From contig CANKMW010000068.1 of NCBI GenBank assembly GCA_947483555.1, forward strand, positions 1 to 50,271: a DNA stretch of 50,271 nt, written 5' to 3'. The notes under the pieces were generated by a model. That model had not been told where the DNA came from. It was given only the letters and a program-made list of their open reading frames with translations, and made no database searches. Source of the DNA: Myxococcales bacterium. GTDB lineage: Bacteria; Myxococcota_A; Polyangia; Haliangiales; Haliangiaceae. Each line of letters starts with the position of its first letter. The first letter of the stretch is position 1. The translations under genes were made by a program, and so were the position numbers. Shown here in pieces: positions 15,355 to 25,249 of this stretch.

Positions 15355-17325
15355 TCACGGGAAGGTCTCGACGTTGGGCGGCTCGGCGGAGGTGTAGCGA
15401 CTGTCCAGCCAGCGCCGCAGGCCGAACCGCGCCCGCAGCTCCTCGCTGGTCGCCGTCGCGATGAGGCCGTAACGGCGCCCGTCTTGCTCGTCGAAGGACG
15501 GGTTGGGATCGAAGGCCGGGTTGTCGCTCAGCCGCACGTAGCGGAGCCCGGCCAGCGACGTGGACGCACACAGCGCCTCGACCCCGGCGTCGGTGATCTT
15601 GCAGTAGCCGAGATCGAGGTAGGCCAGGCGCGCCAGGTGCGGCGAGGCCGCGAGCCGGCGGACGTCGGCGTCGGTGGCGCCGGTGCCGTACAGGCACAGC
15701 GAGCGGACCTGCGCCAGGTGTGGCGAGGCGAACAGGGCCGCGCTGGCGTCGCCGAGCGTCGTGATCCCGACGTCGATGATCGGCGCGATGCGGAGGATGG
15801 CGGCCGCGCGCTCGACGAACTGCTGGGCGGTGAGGCACACGCCTTCGACGAAGCCGCGCCCGAACTGGAGCTGGGCGATCGTCATGCAGGACCGCCGTGA
15901 TTCGACCAGGGCATCCACGCCGGCGTACCAGCGTCGCAGCCGGACGCCATCGGCGAGCAGGTCGTGGCGCTGCAGGGCCTGGGCCTCGTCGCGCTGGCCG
16001 CACCGTCGCTGGCGGGCGACCCCGAGCTGAGCCCGGATCAGCTCGGCACGCACGGGATCGACGCTGGCCACCACCGCGGCGAAGCGCAGGCGCGGAACAT
16101 CCGAGCGCGGATCGCGCAGCACCTCGGCCAGGCACACGTCGAGCCCGACCGCCGACTGCACGGCGTCTTGCTCGATCCAGGCCTCGACCACGGACTGCAG
16201 CGCCGGGCGGAACACGGTGAAGTCCTCGCGGCACGACGGGCAGTGGTGCACCGTGTAGATGTCGCCGTCGCGGGTGGCGACTCGTCCTGCGAACGGGCTG
16301 TCCGTCGAGCACAGCGCGCACTCGTCGGCGGGGATCGTCGGGTGGTCGGCCGCCCGAGCGCGACGCGGCGGCTTCGCGATCACCGGCGGGATCACCGGCG
16401 GGATCACCGGCGGGATCACCGCCGCGATCACCGGCACGATCACCGGCACGATCACCGGCACGATCACCGGCGGGATCACCGGCACGACCACGCGCTCGAT
16501 CACCGGCTCGATCAACGCCGGCACCGCCCGCTTGGTCACCGGCATGCTCCGCTCGCGCGCCCGCTCCGGGTTCGGATTTGGGACCCACCCCGACGGCGAG
16601 GACGCCTGAAGCTCCTGGCAGATCGTCGACAGCATCGACGCCACCTCGGACAGCGGTGGAGAGTCCAGCCGGGCCCCGTGGCTCAGCACGGCGCCGAGGG
16701 TTCCCAGGCTGCCCTCCGGGTGCTCCACCTTCACCGAGGCCGGATACTCTCCCGGGAGGAGGGACTGCAGGCCGGTGCGTCGCGGAATGCACGCGTCGAG
16801 CACCAGGCTGGCGACGCGACGCGCCCGCTCGCGGGTGACGCGTCCGGTCCAGACCTGGAGCTGGGCCAGCCACGGCGACGGCTGGCCGCGGAAGTACATG
16901 ATCTCGCCGCGCTCGCGAAGCTCGGCGGCGCCGGTGGTGTCCATCGTCAGGTCGCCGGCGTCGCAGTGGTACGTGGTGCGCAGGTGCGGGTCGTCGAGCC
17001 GGCGCCGCCACGCCCGAGCCCGGGCCTCCGAGACCAGACCACACGCCCGACAGCTGGTCTCCCGATCGACCAGGAAGGCCTGGCAGTCGACGCACGAGCT
17101 CGACATCACGAGCTCGATCGCGCCATCGGTCGCCGCCGACCCGCGCGCGACGAACGTCGCCGGCTCGGCGACGGTACCGGTCGGGGCGGTGCCGGCGACC
17201 TGGCACGACGGACAGCGTCCCTTCCGGTGCGGCTCGCCCGGAAAGTCGCTGAAGCACAGCTGGACGACGAAGCGCCCGCTGCACGCCGGGCACGTCAGCT
17301 CCTGCCGGACCGGCGCGCTGGTCAC
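15355..17325 (-). CDS. Zinc-ribbon / PVI-repeat / TIGR02996 / leucine-rich-repeat protein
   Basis: The GTG at 17325 overlaps the stop of the thioesterase gene by 4 bases (GTGA). The 656-residue protein has an N-terminal zinc ribbon (CPACSGRF and CPSC), a second pair (CVDCQAF and CRACG), a low-complexity segment of four-residue units of the type V-I-P-x (about residues 270-316), a third zinc pair (CALC and CPSC), a TIGR02996-like domain (CLAEVLRDPRSDVPRLRFAA then RAELIRAQLGVAR, about 375-440) and leucine-rich repeats (VRSLCLYGTGATDADVRRLA, LAYLDLGYCKITDAGVEALC). TIGR02996 and LRR often occur together in myxobacteria and planctomycetes. It is probably a cytoplasmic protein-binding scaffold. Function is unknown. 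Confidence 0.75.
   Translation of the reverse strand: MTSAPVRQELTCPACSGRFVVQLCFSDFPGEPHRKGRCPSCQVAGTAPTGTVAEPATFVARGSAATDGAIELVMSSSCVDCQAFLVDRETSCRACGLVSEARARAWRRRLDDPHLRTTYHCDAGDLTMDTTGAAELRERGEIMYFRGQPSPWLAQLQVWTGRVTRERARRVASLVLDACIPRRTGLQSLLPGEYPASVKVEHPEGSLGTLGAVLSHGARLDSPPLSEVASMLSTICQELQASSPSGWVPNPNPERARERSMPVTKRAVPALIEPVIERVVVPVIPPVIVPVIVPVIVPVIAAVIPPVIPPVIPPVIAKPPRRARAADHPTIPADECALCSTDSPFAGRVATRDGDIYTVHHCPSCREDFTVFRPALQSVVEAWIEQDAVQSAVGLDVCLAEVLRDPRSDVPRLRFAAVVASVDPVRAELIRAQLGVARQRRCGQRDEAQALQRHDLLADGVRLRRWYAGVDALVESRRSCMTIAQLQFGRGFVEGVCLTAQQFVERAAAILRIAPIIDVGITTLGDASAALFASPHLAQVRSLCLYGTGATDADVRRLAASPHLARLAYLDLGYCKITDAGVEALCASTSLAGLRYVRLSDNPAFDPNPSFDEQDGRRYGLIATATSEELRARFGLRRWLDSRYTSAEPPNVETFP
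16378..16525. repeat. 12-bp tandem repeat inside the zinc-ribbon/LRR gene
   Basis: About eleven copies of a 12-base unit close to GATCACCGGCGG lie in tandem with a few substitutions (GGCACG and GCCGCG variants). On the coding (minus) strand they give the four-residue repeat V-I-P-x. The unit length is a multiple of three, so changes in copy number would preserve the reading frame. Confidence 0.85.
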
Positions 17326-17765
17326 GACACGACCAGGCGCTCGAGCGCGGCGCGGAGCGGCGGCGGGATGGCGACCGGGGTCCGGGTCGCGCGATCGACG
17401 AACACGTGAACGAAGTGACCATGGGCGACCGCGGCGGCGGCACCATCCGCGCCATCGACGAAGATCGCGATGCCGTAGGTCACCGCGCGCTGGCCGAGGC
17501 GATCGACGCGCAGCCCGGCGCGCAGCGCTGCCGGGTAAGCGACCGGCGCGTGGTACTGGCACGCCGACTCCACGACCAGGCCGATCACCGGCGACGAGCG
17601 GAGGTCGAGCCCGCCGTGCTCGATGAGGTAGCCGTTGGCCGCGGTGTCGAAGTAGCTGTAGTAGGTGACGTTGTTGACGTGGCCGTAGACGTCGTTGTCC
17701 ATCCACCGGGTCGTGATGGCGACGTGGTGGCGGTAGTCGGCGGCGCGGGGGCGGACGGGTGGCAT
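17322..17765 (-). CDS. Acyl-CoA thioesterase, 4HBT hotdog fold
   Basis: The 147-residue product shows the 4-hydroxybenzoyl-CoA thioesterase pattern TRWMDNDVYGHVNNVTYYSY near residue 20, with the Asp and the His of the active-site region. It is full length for the family. It hydrolyses a CoA thioester of unknown acyl type. It lies 3 bases after the transhydrogenase gene and is translationally coupled to the zinc-ribbon gene, so the three are probably one operon. Confidence 0.85.
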   Translation of the reverse strand: MPPVRPRAADYRHHVAITTRWMDNDVYGHVNNVTYYSYFDTAANGYLIEHGGLDLRSSPVIGLVVESACQYHAPVAYPAALRAGLRVDRLGQRAVTYGIAIFVDGADGAAAAVAHGHFVHVFVDRATRTPVAIPPPLRAALERLVVS

Positions 17766-17768
17766 CGG

Positions 17769-19082
<1,314 letters not shown>

Positions 19083-19151
19083 CCGGCGAGGATACTCCGT
19101 TCATGAACCGGTCGCCTCGCGCGCACCGCGACCCGTCACGGACCTCGTGGG

Positions 19152-19715
19152 ATGATGGGCGCGGTGACCGCCCGGCCCGTCTCGCTCTCGATCGACCACG
19201 GCGCCTCGGTGCTGACCGAACAGCGCCGGGTCGGTCCGCCGGCGTTCGACTTCCAGGATCGCTACCCCGCCGCCGCGATCGATCCCGCCACCCAGGTCGC
19301 GGTCGCGGTGGTCGCCGAGTTCCGGATCGGCGCGACGCCGTTGCTGTGGTTCACCGCCGACCGGACCGCCGCCGTGGTCGACGCCGCCGTGCTGTCCGAT
19401 CTCGTGGTCGCCGATGTGACCGCCATGGGGCCGGGCGCGGTCGCCACGATCGGACAGCTCACCGAGCGCGGGCGCGGCCAGCTGCCGGGGCGCGACCTGG
19501 TGACGTTCCTGCTCCGCGCCCGCGCCATCGCCACCTACGTGCACATCGGCGCCGAGCTGTGCCTGTTCGACGAGCGCACCGACGCCAGCGGCTACCAGGT
19601 TCGCATCACCGGCGAGCACACCTACTTCACGAATCAGCGCCACGTCGTCGCGCTCGAGTTCGAGGTCACGATCGATCCAACCGGCGTGATCAGCGTGCGG
19701 ATCGCGGCTCGCTGA
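19152..19715 (+). CDS. Hypothetical protein
   Basis: Two ATGs (19152, 19155) are possible starts. The 187-residue product is soluble and beta-rich with motifs such as RVGPPAFDFQDRYPAAA, TPLLWFTADRTAAVVD and YQVRITGEHTYFTNQRH. No signal peptide or catalytic motif is apparent and I do not recognise the family. It is divergent from the transhydrogenase operon and its stop is adjacent to that of the dienelactone hydrolase gene. Confidence 0.55.
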   Translation: MMGAVTARPVSLSIDHGASVLTEQRRVGPPAFDFQDRYPAAAIDPATQVAVAVVAEFRIGATPLLWFTADRTAAVVDAAVLSDLVVADVTAMGPGAVATIGQLTERGRGQLPGRDLVTFLLRARAIATYVHIGAELCLFDERTDASGYQVRITGEHTYFTNQRHVVALEFEVTIDPTGVISVRIAAR

Positions 19716-20462
19716 TCACGGCGCCCCACCGCGGTCAGCCGGCGGCCGCACGAAGCGGTCGAAGAACACCAGCAGGCGGCTCCAGCTGTCCGCGGCGGCT
19801 GACGGATCGTAGCCGACGCGCAGCGGGCCGATGGCGGCGAGCTGGCCGGCCAGGCCGGGCAACGCGCCGGTCATGAACGAGTGCCCGGCGTCCTCGTAGA
19901 TCCGGTAGTCGTGCTCGATGCCGGCGCGCTCCAGCGCACCGCGGAGCTGCTCGCCGAGGGCGCGAAAGACGACGTCCCGACCGCCGAAGCTGGCCACCAC
20001 CGGACAGCTGTCGGCGACGTGGTCGAGGTAGGCCGGGCTGGTGCCGTAGAACGGCGCCACCGCGCCGACGTCGGGCTCGAGCGCCATGAGGAGCGCGAAG
20101 CCTCCGCCCATGCAGAAGCCGGCGACGCCGAGCCGCGGACCGGCGACCCGCGGGCGCGCGCGCAGAAACCGCAGCGCCGCCCGCAGATCCTCGATCACCT
20201 CGCCCTCACCGCGACGCAGATCGTTGAGCGCGCGCGCGATGCACAGCGCCCGGGCGCCCGGGCGATCGAAGAGGTCGGGCGCGAACGCGACGTAGCCCTC
20301 GGCCGCGAACCGTTCCAGCACCGCCCGCTGGTTGTCGACCAGGCCGAGGATCTCGTGGATGAGGAGCACACCGGCCACCGGTCGGTCGCCGGCTGGCTCG
20401 GCCAGCCAGCCGCGCATCCGGCGTCCGCCGGCGGCGCGAAACGAAAGGGTCTCGATGCTCAT
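19716..20462 (-). CDS. Dienelactone hydrolase family protein
   Basis: The 248-residue protein has the DLH pattern: LLIHEILGLVDNQR (oxyanion-side Glu), nucleophile elbow GVAGFCMGGGFALL with Cys as nucleophile, Asp in SFGGRDVVF and His in DAGHSF. Length matches the family. It hydrolyses a lactone or ester of unknown structure in the cytoplasm. It follows the PEGA lipoprotein gene by 14 bases on the same strand, without a clear functional link. Confidence 0.85.
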   Translation of the reverse strand: MSIETLSFRAAGGRRMRGWLAEPAGDRPVAGVLLIHEILGLVDNQRAVLERFAAEGYVAFAPDLFDRPGARALCIARALNDLRRGEGEVIEDLRAALRFLRARPRVAGPRLGVAGFCMGGGFALLMALEPDVGAVAPFYGTSPAYLDHVADSCPVVASFGGRDVVFRALGEQLRGALERAGIEHDYRIYEDAGHSFMTGALPGLAGQLAAIGPLRVGYDPSAAADSWSRLLVFFDRFVRPPADRGGAP

Positions 20463-20476
20463 CCGCGCGGCGGCCC

Positions 20477-21049
20477 TCAGCTCAGGATGAAGCCACGGCC
20501 TTCGCTCTTGCCGGTGCCGGTCCCGCTGCCGTGACCGAGCGTGCCGTACTTGCCGACCGTGCCGCGCGGTCGCGCCGGCGGCTTGACCAGCACGACCTGC
20601 AACACCAGGTCGGCCGCCGGCAGCACCTCGACCTCCTTGTCGCTGTACCCCTTGCGGGCGATGCGAAAGGCGACCGGCTGGTCGGACTGCGGGAGCTGGT
20701 ATCGGAGCGGGGTCTTGCCGATCAGCTGGTCATTGGCCGCGTACACCTGGGCGCCGCGCGGGGTCGACGTGATCGTCACCGTGACCAGCGCCGGCGCTGC
20801 GACCACCGCCGGTGGCTCGGGGTCCGGCGCCGGGGGCGCCGGCGCCGCGGCGACCACCGCCGGCGGCGCGACCGGCTCGGGCGCGACCGGCTCCGGCGCC
20901 GGCGGCGCGACCGGCGCGACCGGCTCGGCGGTGACCGGGGCCGGGGTGGTCGACGCCGCGCCGCCCTTGCACGCGGACGAGCCGAGCATCGCCCCGGCGT
21001 ACACGACCGTGCTCCAGATGATCGCTGCTGCTCGTCGCGCTCGGGCCAT
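20477..21049 (-). CDS. PEGA-domain lipoprotein
   Basis: The ATG at 21049 gives the signal IIWSTVVYAGAMLGSSACKG with lipobox GSSAC. A Pro/Ala/Val-rich linker (about residues 30-90, from tandem P-x-P-type codons) leads to a PEGA domain (VTITSTPRGAQVYAANDQLI, GKTPLRYQLP, AFRIARKGYSDKEVEV), a small beta-fold that anchors to envelope components. A Gly-rich tail follows. It is a periplasmic anchored protein of unknown role. Confidence 0.75.
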   Translation of the reverse strand: MARARRAAAIIWSTVVYAGAMLGSSACKGGAASTTPAPVTAEPVAPVAPPAPEPVAPEPVAPPAVVAAAPAPPAPDPEPPAVVAAPALVTVTITSTPRGAQVYAANDQLIGKTPLRYQLPQSDQPVAFRIARKGYSDKEVEVLPAADLVLQVVLVKPPARPRGTVGKYGTLGHGSGTGTGKSEGRGFILS

Positions 21050-21102
21050 GCCGGATTGTACACGCGTGCGGACGCGGTGGCCGGCACGGCCTCGACGGCT
21101 GA

Positions 21103-22317
21103 TCAGATCGTGTAGCCCAGGTACCAGTCCTGATGGGCGGCGTTGACGTTGCAGGTCGCCTGCTCGACGGGCTGCGACGTGCTGCTGGGGCCGCCGCGGA
21201 CGCTCAGGCACAACGTCGGACGCCGCCCGTTCGCGGTCCACACGGTGGGCGAACTGAGCGGCGACAGCGTGTCACCCGGCAAGGTGGGGGCGTTGCCATT
21301 GGCGACCCAGCCCTGGTTGGCGCCGCTGTGGCACGGGAACATCTGCATGGCCTGCCCGGCGGTGACCGAGACGCCGGGCACGTCGATGCATGCGCCGGTG
21401 TGGATGTTGATGAAGGCCGGGCCGGTCGGATGGGTGTAGTCGAGCAGCCAGCGCTGGTTGAGGCCGCCGTGGCACGGGTACTGGTTGAGGCCGGCATGGT
21501 CGTACGGGTTGGCCGACGGCACATCGAGGCACATGCGCGCGCCGGTGGGCGCGATGGTCTGCACCATGAAGGGCGTCGGCCAGCCGAGGCTGCGCCGCAG
21601 CGACGCGACGCGACGCATGCCGTCGAGGAAGAAGTTGATCTGCGACGCGGCGAACAGGCGGGTCTCGTTGTTGCCCGGCGACGACAGCGCGAAGCCGACC
21701 CAGGTGTTGTTGACGGAATCGAAGCACGGCGCGCCCGCGTCCCAGTCATCGAGTCGGTTGCTGAGGCCGAGGACCGGGCCGACGATGAACTCGCGCGCAC
21801 CGTCGGTGCGGCGGACCTCCTGACCGGCGCGGCGGAAGTCGGCGCTGGTCCGGTAAGCGTAGCAACTCACCGCGGCCGCGGGGCTGGCCAGCTGCGCCGC
21901 GGTACGAGCATCGACGGCCACGGGGGCGGTGGCGAACGTCTGGGTGGTCTGGATGATGGCGACCGGCAGGTACGGGTTGACCGTGACGAAGGCGGCGGTC
22001 CGGGTCTGGACGTTGGTCCCGCCGGTGGTGCCGTTGGCGACCGTGATGGTGGCCGGGTTGGTGCTGGCGCTGACCCAGCGCGACGACGTCATGACCAGGT
22101 CGGGTCCGATCTGGACCCCGGTCCGCACCCGCGTGTCGCCGACGACCTCGATGCGGACCACGCCGCTCCACACCGCCGAACCGTTGCTGCCGTTGAGCGG
22201 GTTGCCGCTGACCGCCTCGACGTCCTCGCCCAGGTCGGGCTCGTCGGGCTCGACGCACGCCGTGGCGACGGTGAGCAGGGACAGGACGAGACCGGGCGCG
22301 ACGTGCATGAGCTTCAT
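21103..22317 (-). CDS. Secreted inactive trypsin-fold protein with ricin-type lectin domain
   Basis: The ATG at 22317 yields signal MHVAPGLVLSLLTVATACVE with a lipobox-like VATAC; the ATG 36 bases upstream is an alternative. Residues 45-260 resemble a trypsin fold but the catalytic residues are gone: the usual TAAHC is TSSRWVSAS, the Asp strand reads VNPYLPVAIIQTT, and GDSGGP is replaced by WDAGAPCFD (Ser to Ala). Residues 275-404 form a ricin-type beta-trefoil with three QxW-type motifs (LNQRWLL, ANQGWVA, AHQDWYL). It is likely a carbohydrate-binding surface or secreted protein rather than an active protease. 404 residues. Confidence 0.8.
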   Translation of the reverse strand: MKLMHVAPGLVLSLLTVATACVEPDEPDLGEDVEAVSGNPLNGSNGSAVWSGVVRIEVVGDTRVRTGVQIGPDLVMTSSRWVSASTNPATITVANGTTGGTNVQTRTAAFVTVNPYLPVAIIQTTQTFATAPVAVDARTAAQLASPAAAVSCYAYRTSADFRRAGQEVRRTDGAREFIVGPVLGLSNRLDDWDAGAPCFDSVNNTWVGFALSSPGNNETRLFAASQINFFLDGMRRVASLRRSLGWPTPFMVQTIAPTGARMCLDVPSANPYDHAGLNQYPCHGGLNQRWLLDYTHPTGPAFINIHTGACIDVPGVSVTAGQAMQMFPCHSGANQGWVANGNAPTLPGDTLSPLSSPTVWTANGRRPTLCLSVRGGPSSTSQPVEQATCNVNAAHQDWYLGYTI

Positions 22318-22432
22318 GACCGGCGTGAAGAGCAACCCGCGCACCAACACCGTGCGGCGTCCATCCATGCGAAACCTGCCGGACCCTGGCGCCGTCGCCG
22401 CCGTCCGCGCCCCATGGGACACTCCTGACGCC

Positions 22433-23329
22433 ATGCGCCTCCGCTCCGAACTGCTGCGCTTCCCGCTCGACGATGGCGGCCTCGAGATCGTCGACCTCGT
22501 GCTCGAACAGAAACACGCCTTCAGCTCGACCGAAGCCGACGCGCTGCGGGCCCTCGATGCCGGCGCCGCGCCGCCACCCGAGCTGGTGACGCGGCTCGAC
22601 AGCGGCCTGCTGCTCGAGGGACCGACCGCGGCCGCGCTGCGGGAAGGCTGCCGCCACGGTCGCGTGCGATCGCGCATGCCACCGCCGGCGGTCGCGGAGG
22701 CCGCCGGCGCCTGGGGCCTGGCGCCCAGCCTGCCCGCGTTCGTGGCCGCCGCCTGGCGCGACCCCGAGCGCTGGCGACGCCTGGCCGAGGATCGCCGTGC
22801 CGGTCGGCGGCTGCTCCGGCTCGACGGCTTCCTCGCCGCCGACGTCGCCGCCGCCTTGCGCGGTCGCGTCGACGAGCTGCCCTTCACCCAGCGCGCCGCG
22901 GCCTACGCCCACGGCGACGGTCACGACCTCGCCGGTGAGCTCGACGACGTCTTCGACGCCTTCCGCCGCGGCCCGCTCCACACCCTGCTCGGCCACGTCA
23001 TGGACCAGGCCCTGCCCGAGCGCATCTTCTTGCGCGCGTGGCGGCTCGGCCCCGGCGACGACATCGCCAACCACAATGACGGCATCCACTACGTCACCAC
23101 CTTCTCGCTCGGCCTGACGCCGGGTTGGTCGTGTCGCGACGGTGGGGCCATCGCCTTTGGTTACCCGATCGCGCGCGGACTCGACATCACCGAACGCTGG
23201 CTGCCGCACCTGGGCGACCTGCTGCTGTTCGAACCCACCGCCACCGCCTGGCACCTCGTCGAGGCGGTGCGCGCCGGCACGCGGTGGACCGTCACCGGCC
23301 ACTACGTGTCGCCGAACTATCCGGGCTGA
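22433..23329 (+). CDS. 2OG-Fe(II) oxygenase with PqqD-like N-terminal part
   Basis: The ATG at 22433 gives 298 residues. Residues 1-60 (RFPLDDGGLEIVDLVLEQKH and ALRALDAG) resemble the small PqqD/RRE-type domain that guides peptides to modifying enzymes, though this is only a visual similarity. Residues 170-298 carry the jelly-roll iron site: DIANHNDGIHYVTTFS (His and Asp), GGAIAFG and LLLFEPTATAWHLVEAV (distal His) with a following Arg (TRW). It probably hydroxylates a substrate using 2-oxoglutarate. It converges with the radical SAM gene and overlaps it by 13 bases. Confidence 0.7.
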   Translation: MRLRSELLRFPLDDGGLEIVDLVLEQKHAFSSTEADALRALDAGAAPPPELVTRLDSGLLLEGPTAAALREGCRHGRVRSRMPPPAVAEAAGAWGLAPSLPAFVAAAWRDPERWRRLAEDRRAGRRLLRLDGFLAADVAAALRGRVDELPFTQRAAAYAHGDGHDLAGELDDVFDAFRRGPLHTLLGHVMDQALPERIFLRAWRLGPGDDIANHNDGIHYVTTFSLGLTPGWSCRDGGAIAFGYPIARGLDITERWLPHLGDLLLFEPTATAWHLVEAVRAGTRWTVTGHYVSPNYPG

Positions 23330-24732
23330 GGAAGCGCCGGCCGGCGCCGGCCGAGCGAGACCAGCGGGTTGTCGCCGGGCACCTCGTCCCACCACGAGAC
23401 CGCGGCCGGATCCAGCGCCGCCCGCACCCGCACCATCATCGAGGCCTGGTTGTGATCGTCGATGCGCGCCTTCACGCGCTCGTAGATCGCGAGGTACGCG
23501 TCGTCGGTGAGCTTGGTCAGGTTGACCTGCGGGGTGCGGAAGTCGATCGAGTCGGGCAGGTGGCTGCCGCCGGCCAGGGTCCACAGCTCGGTGCCCGGCA
23601 ACGGCGTCGCCGAGAACAAGGAGATGGCGTCGAGGCCGAGCGAGGTGGCGAAGTCGATGGTGCGCTCGATCAGGGCCTCGTCTTCCCACGGGAAGCCGAC
23701 GATGAAGAAGCCCGAGCAGCGAATCCCGCGCGACCGCACCAGGTCGACGGCGGCGCGGATCGACTCCAGCGACATCTTCTTGCGGATCCGGCGCAGCGAC
23801 TCGAGATCGCCGGACTCGATGCCGAAGAAGATCTGCGAACAACCGCCGGCGACCATGGTGTCGAGCAGCTCGGCGTCGAGCCGGTCGGTGCGGGTCTGAC
23901 ACGTGAACGGCAGCGCCAGGCCGCGCTCGGCCATGCCGGCGCAGATCTCGATCGTGCGCTCGCGGTGCATCGAGAACACGCTGTCGTGGAAGAACAGCCC
24001 GGGCACGTCGTAGTCGCGCCGCAGGTGTTCGATCTCGGCCAGCACGTTGGCGGGCGAGCGATAGCGGGTCTTGCGGTCGACGCTCTGCGGGACCGCGCAG
24101 TAGATGCACCGGTACGGGCAGCCGCGCATCGTGACCAGGGCCTGGAAGAACGCCGGGTGAAGGTCCTCGCTCCACAGGATATGGCGTGGATCGCGGAGCG
24201 GAAACGGCACCGCGTCGAGATCATCGAGCGTCCGGCTGGCGTTGACGGTGACGCCGCCATCGGCGGTGCGCCAGACCAGGCCCGGGATCGCTGCCGCATC
24301 GACGCGGTGAGCGGCGAGCATGGCGGCGAGGGCGACGATCGCCGCTTCGCCCTCGCCCTGCACCGCGTAGTCGACGTCGGGCGCGGCGCGCAGCACGCCG
24401 TGCGGATCGGCGGACGCGTGGGTGCCGCCCAGCACGACGACGACCCCCGGCCGCACCGCCTTCGCGAGCGCGGCCAGGCGCGTGGCGGCGGGGAAGGTCG
24501 CCGTGACCGCCGTGATCGCGAGCAGATCGGGCGCTTCGGCCTCGATCGCGCGCGCCAGCTCGCCCCACGGATCGGTGCCGTGGTAGGCGCGGATGTCGGG
24601 CAACAGGAACCGCACGTCGTGGTGCGGGGCGAGCACGGCGCCGAGGTAGCCGAGGCCGAGCGGCTGCACGTGCCGGGTCAGGCCGTCGCCGACCAGGAAC
24701 ATCTGCGGCGGATCGGCGAGCAGCACGCGCAT
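23317..24732 (-). CDS. Cobalamin-binding radical SAM enzyme (BchE-like)
   Basis: The 471-residue protein begins MRVLLADPPQMFLVGDGL, a B12-binding domain (GGTHASADP...GEGEAAI), followed at about residue 205 by RGCPYRCIYCAVP, the C-x3-C-x2-C cluster motif of radical SAM enzymes, and SAM-binding elements (FFGIESGD, SGFFIVGFPWED). The family performs methylations and ring or cyclisation reactions on unactivated carbons. The substrate is unknown. It may be cotranscribed with the lipoprotein and diiron genes 103 bases upstream. Confidence 0.85.
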   Translation of the reverse strand: MRVLLADPPQMFLVGDGLTRHVQPLGLGYLGAVLAPHHDVRFLLPDIRAYHGTDPWGELARAIEAEAPDLLAITAVTATFPAATRLAALAKAVRPGVVVVLGGTHASADPHGVLRAAPDVDYAVQGEGEAAIVALAAMLAAHRVDAAAIPGLVWRTADGGVTVNASRTLDDLDAVPFPLRDPRHILWSEDLHPAFFQALVTMRGCPYRCIYCAVPQSVDRKTRYRSPANVLAEIEHLRRDYDVPGLFFHDSVFSMHRERTIEICAGMAERGLALPFTCQTRTDRLDAELLDTMVAGGCSQIFFGIESGDLESLRRIRKKMSLESIRAAVDLVRSRGIRCSGFFIVGFPWEDEALIERTIDFATSLGLDAISLFSATPLPGTELWTLAGGSHLPDSIDFRTPQVNLTKLTDDAYLAIYERVKARIDDHNQASMMVRVRAALDPAAVSWWDEVPGDNPLVSLGRRRPALPQPG

Positions 24733-24788
24733 GACCGCCTCAGTCTACCGCTGCGGGCGAGTGGCTGGGCGCCGATCAACCGTGCGCC

Positions 24789-24828
24789 GGCTGGCCTCGG
24801 CTGGCCCCGGCCGGCCTCGGTTGGCCGC
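24789..24828. repeat. Short 10-bp tandem repeat in the radical SAM leader
   Basis: Four copies of a unit near CTGGCCTCGG stand in the 103-bp gap between the Cys-rich lipoprotein stop and the radical SAM start. No hairpin with a T tract is seen, so nothing shows termination here. It may be a regulatory or neutral expansion. Confidence 0.55.
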
Positions 24829-24835
24829 AGTCCGA

Positions 24836-25249
24836 TCAGGCCATCTGCGGCGGGCACGGCGGCCCCCACGGCGTGCACGCCATCGCCTGGGCAGTGGCCG
24901 GCAGCGCGCTGCAACACTCCCAGCGTTGCGCCGCCGATGATCCGTCACGCTCGAGGGCCTCGGCGCAGCACTCCTGGGTCCGTGCGCTCTGGCGCGCGGC
25001 CACGTCGGCGAAGGCGCCGTAGACCTCGCCGCGACTGCGCAGCGGGTCATCGGCGGCGAGCGCTTCTGGCTTGGCGGTGGCCAGCCCGCCCAGGTGGTCG
25101 GCGCACGATGCCCCGGCGGCCACGGGGACCGGATCGGGCGTGGTGCTCGACGGTGGCGGCGAGCCCTTGCCGCCCGAGCACCCGATGGTCATCACGAGCG
25201 CGGCCTTGGCGGCTGCACGGAGAGCGGCGCGACGGATCTCGGGTTTCAT
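24836..25249 (-). CDS. Small cysteine-rich lipoprotein coupled to a diiron enzyme
   Basis: The ATG at 25249 follows AGGAGG and overlaps the stop of the diiron gene (ATGA). The 137-residue product has a lipoprotein signal (AAAKAALVMTIGCSGG; lipobox TIGC) and a Ser/Pro linker. The mature part contains SCADHLGG, then a helical stretch, and a C-terminal Cys cluster: QECCAEALERDG, RWECCSALP, MACTPWGPPCPP. Nine cysteines are found in the protein after the lipobox Cys is included, so disulphides or metal binding are likely. It is unrecognised. Coupling to an iron oxidase suggests that the enzyme modifies it or that it supplies metal; both are inference. Confidence 0.65.
   Translation of the reverse strand: MKPEIRRAALRAAAKAALVMTIGCSGGKGSPPPSSTTPDPVPVAAGASCADHLGGLATAKPEALAADDPLRSRGEVYGAFADVAARQSARTQECCAEALERDGSSAAQRWECCSALPATAQAMACTPWGPPCPPQMA

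Noticed and set aside
16378..16525. Regular repeats that could suggest a CRISPR array.
   Set aside because: The unit is 12 bp without spacers, and it encodes a four-residue protein repeat in frame.
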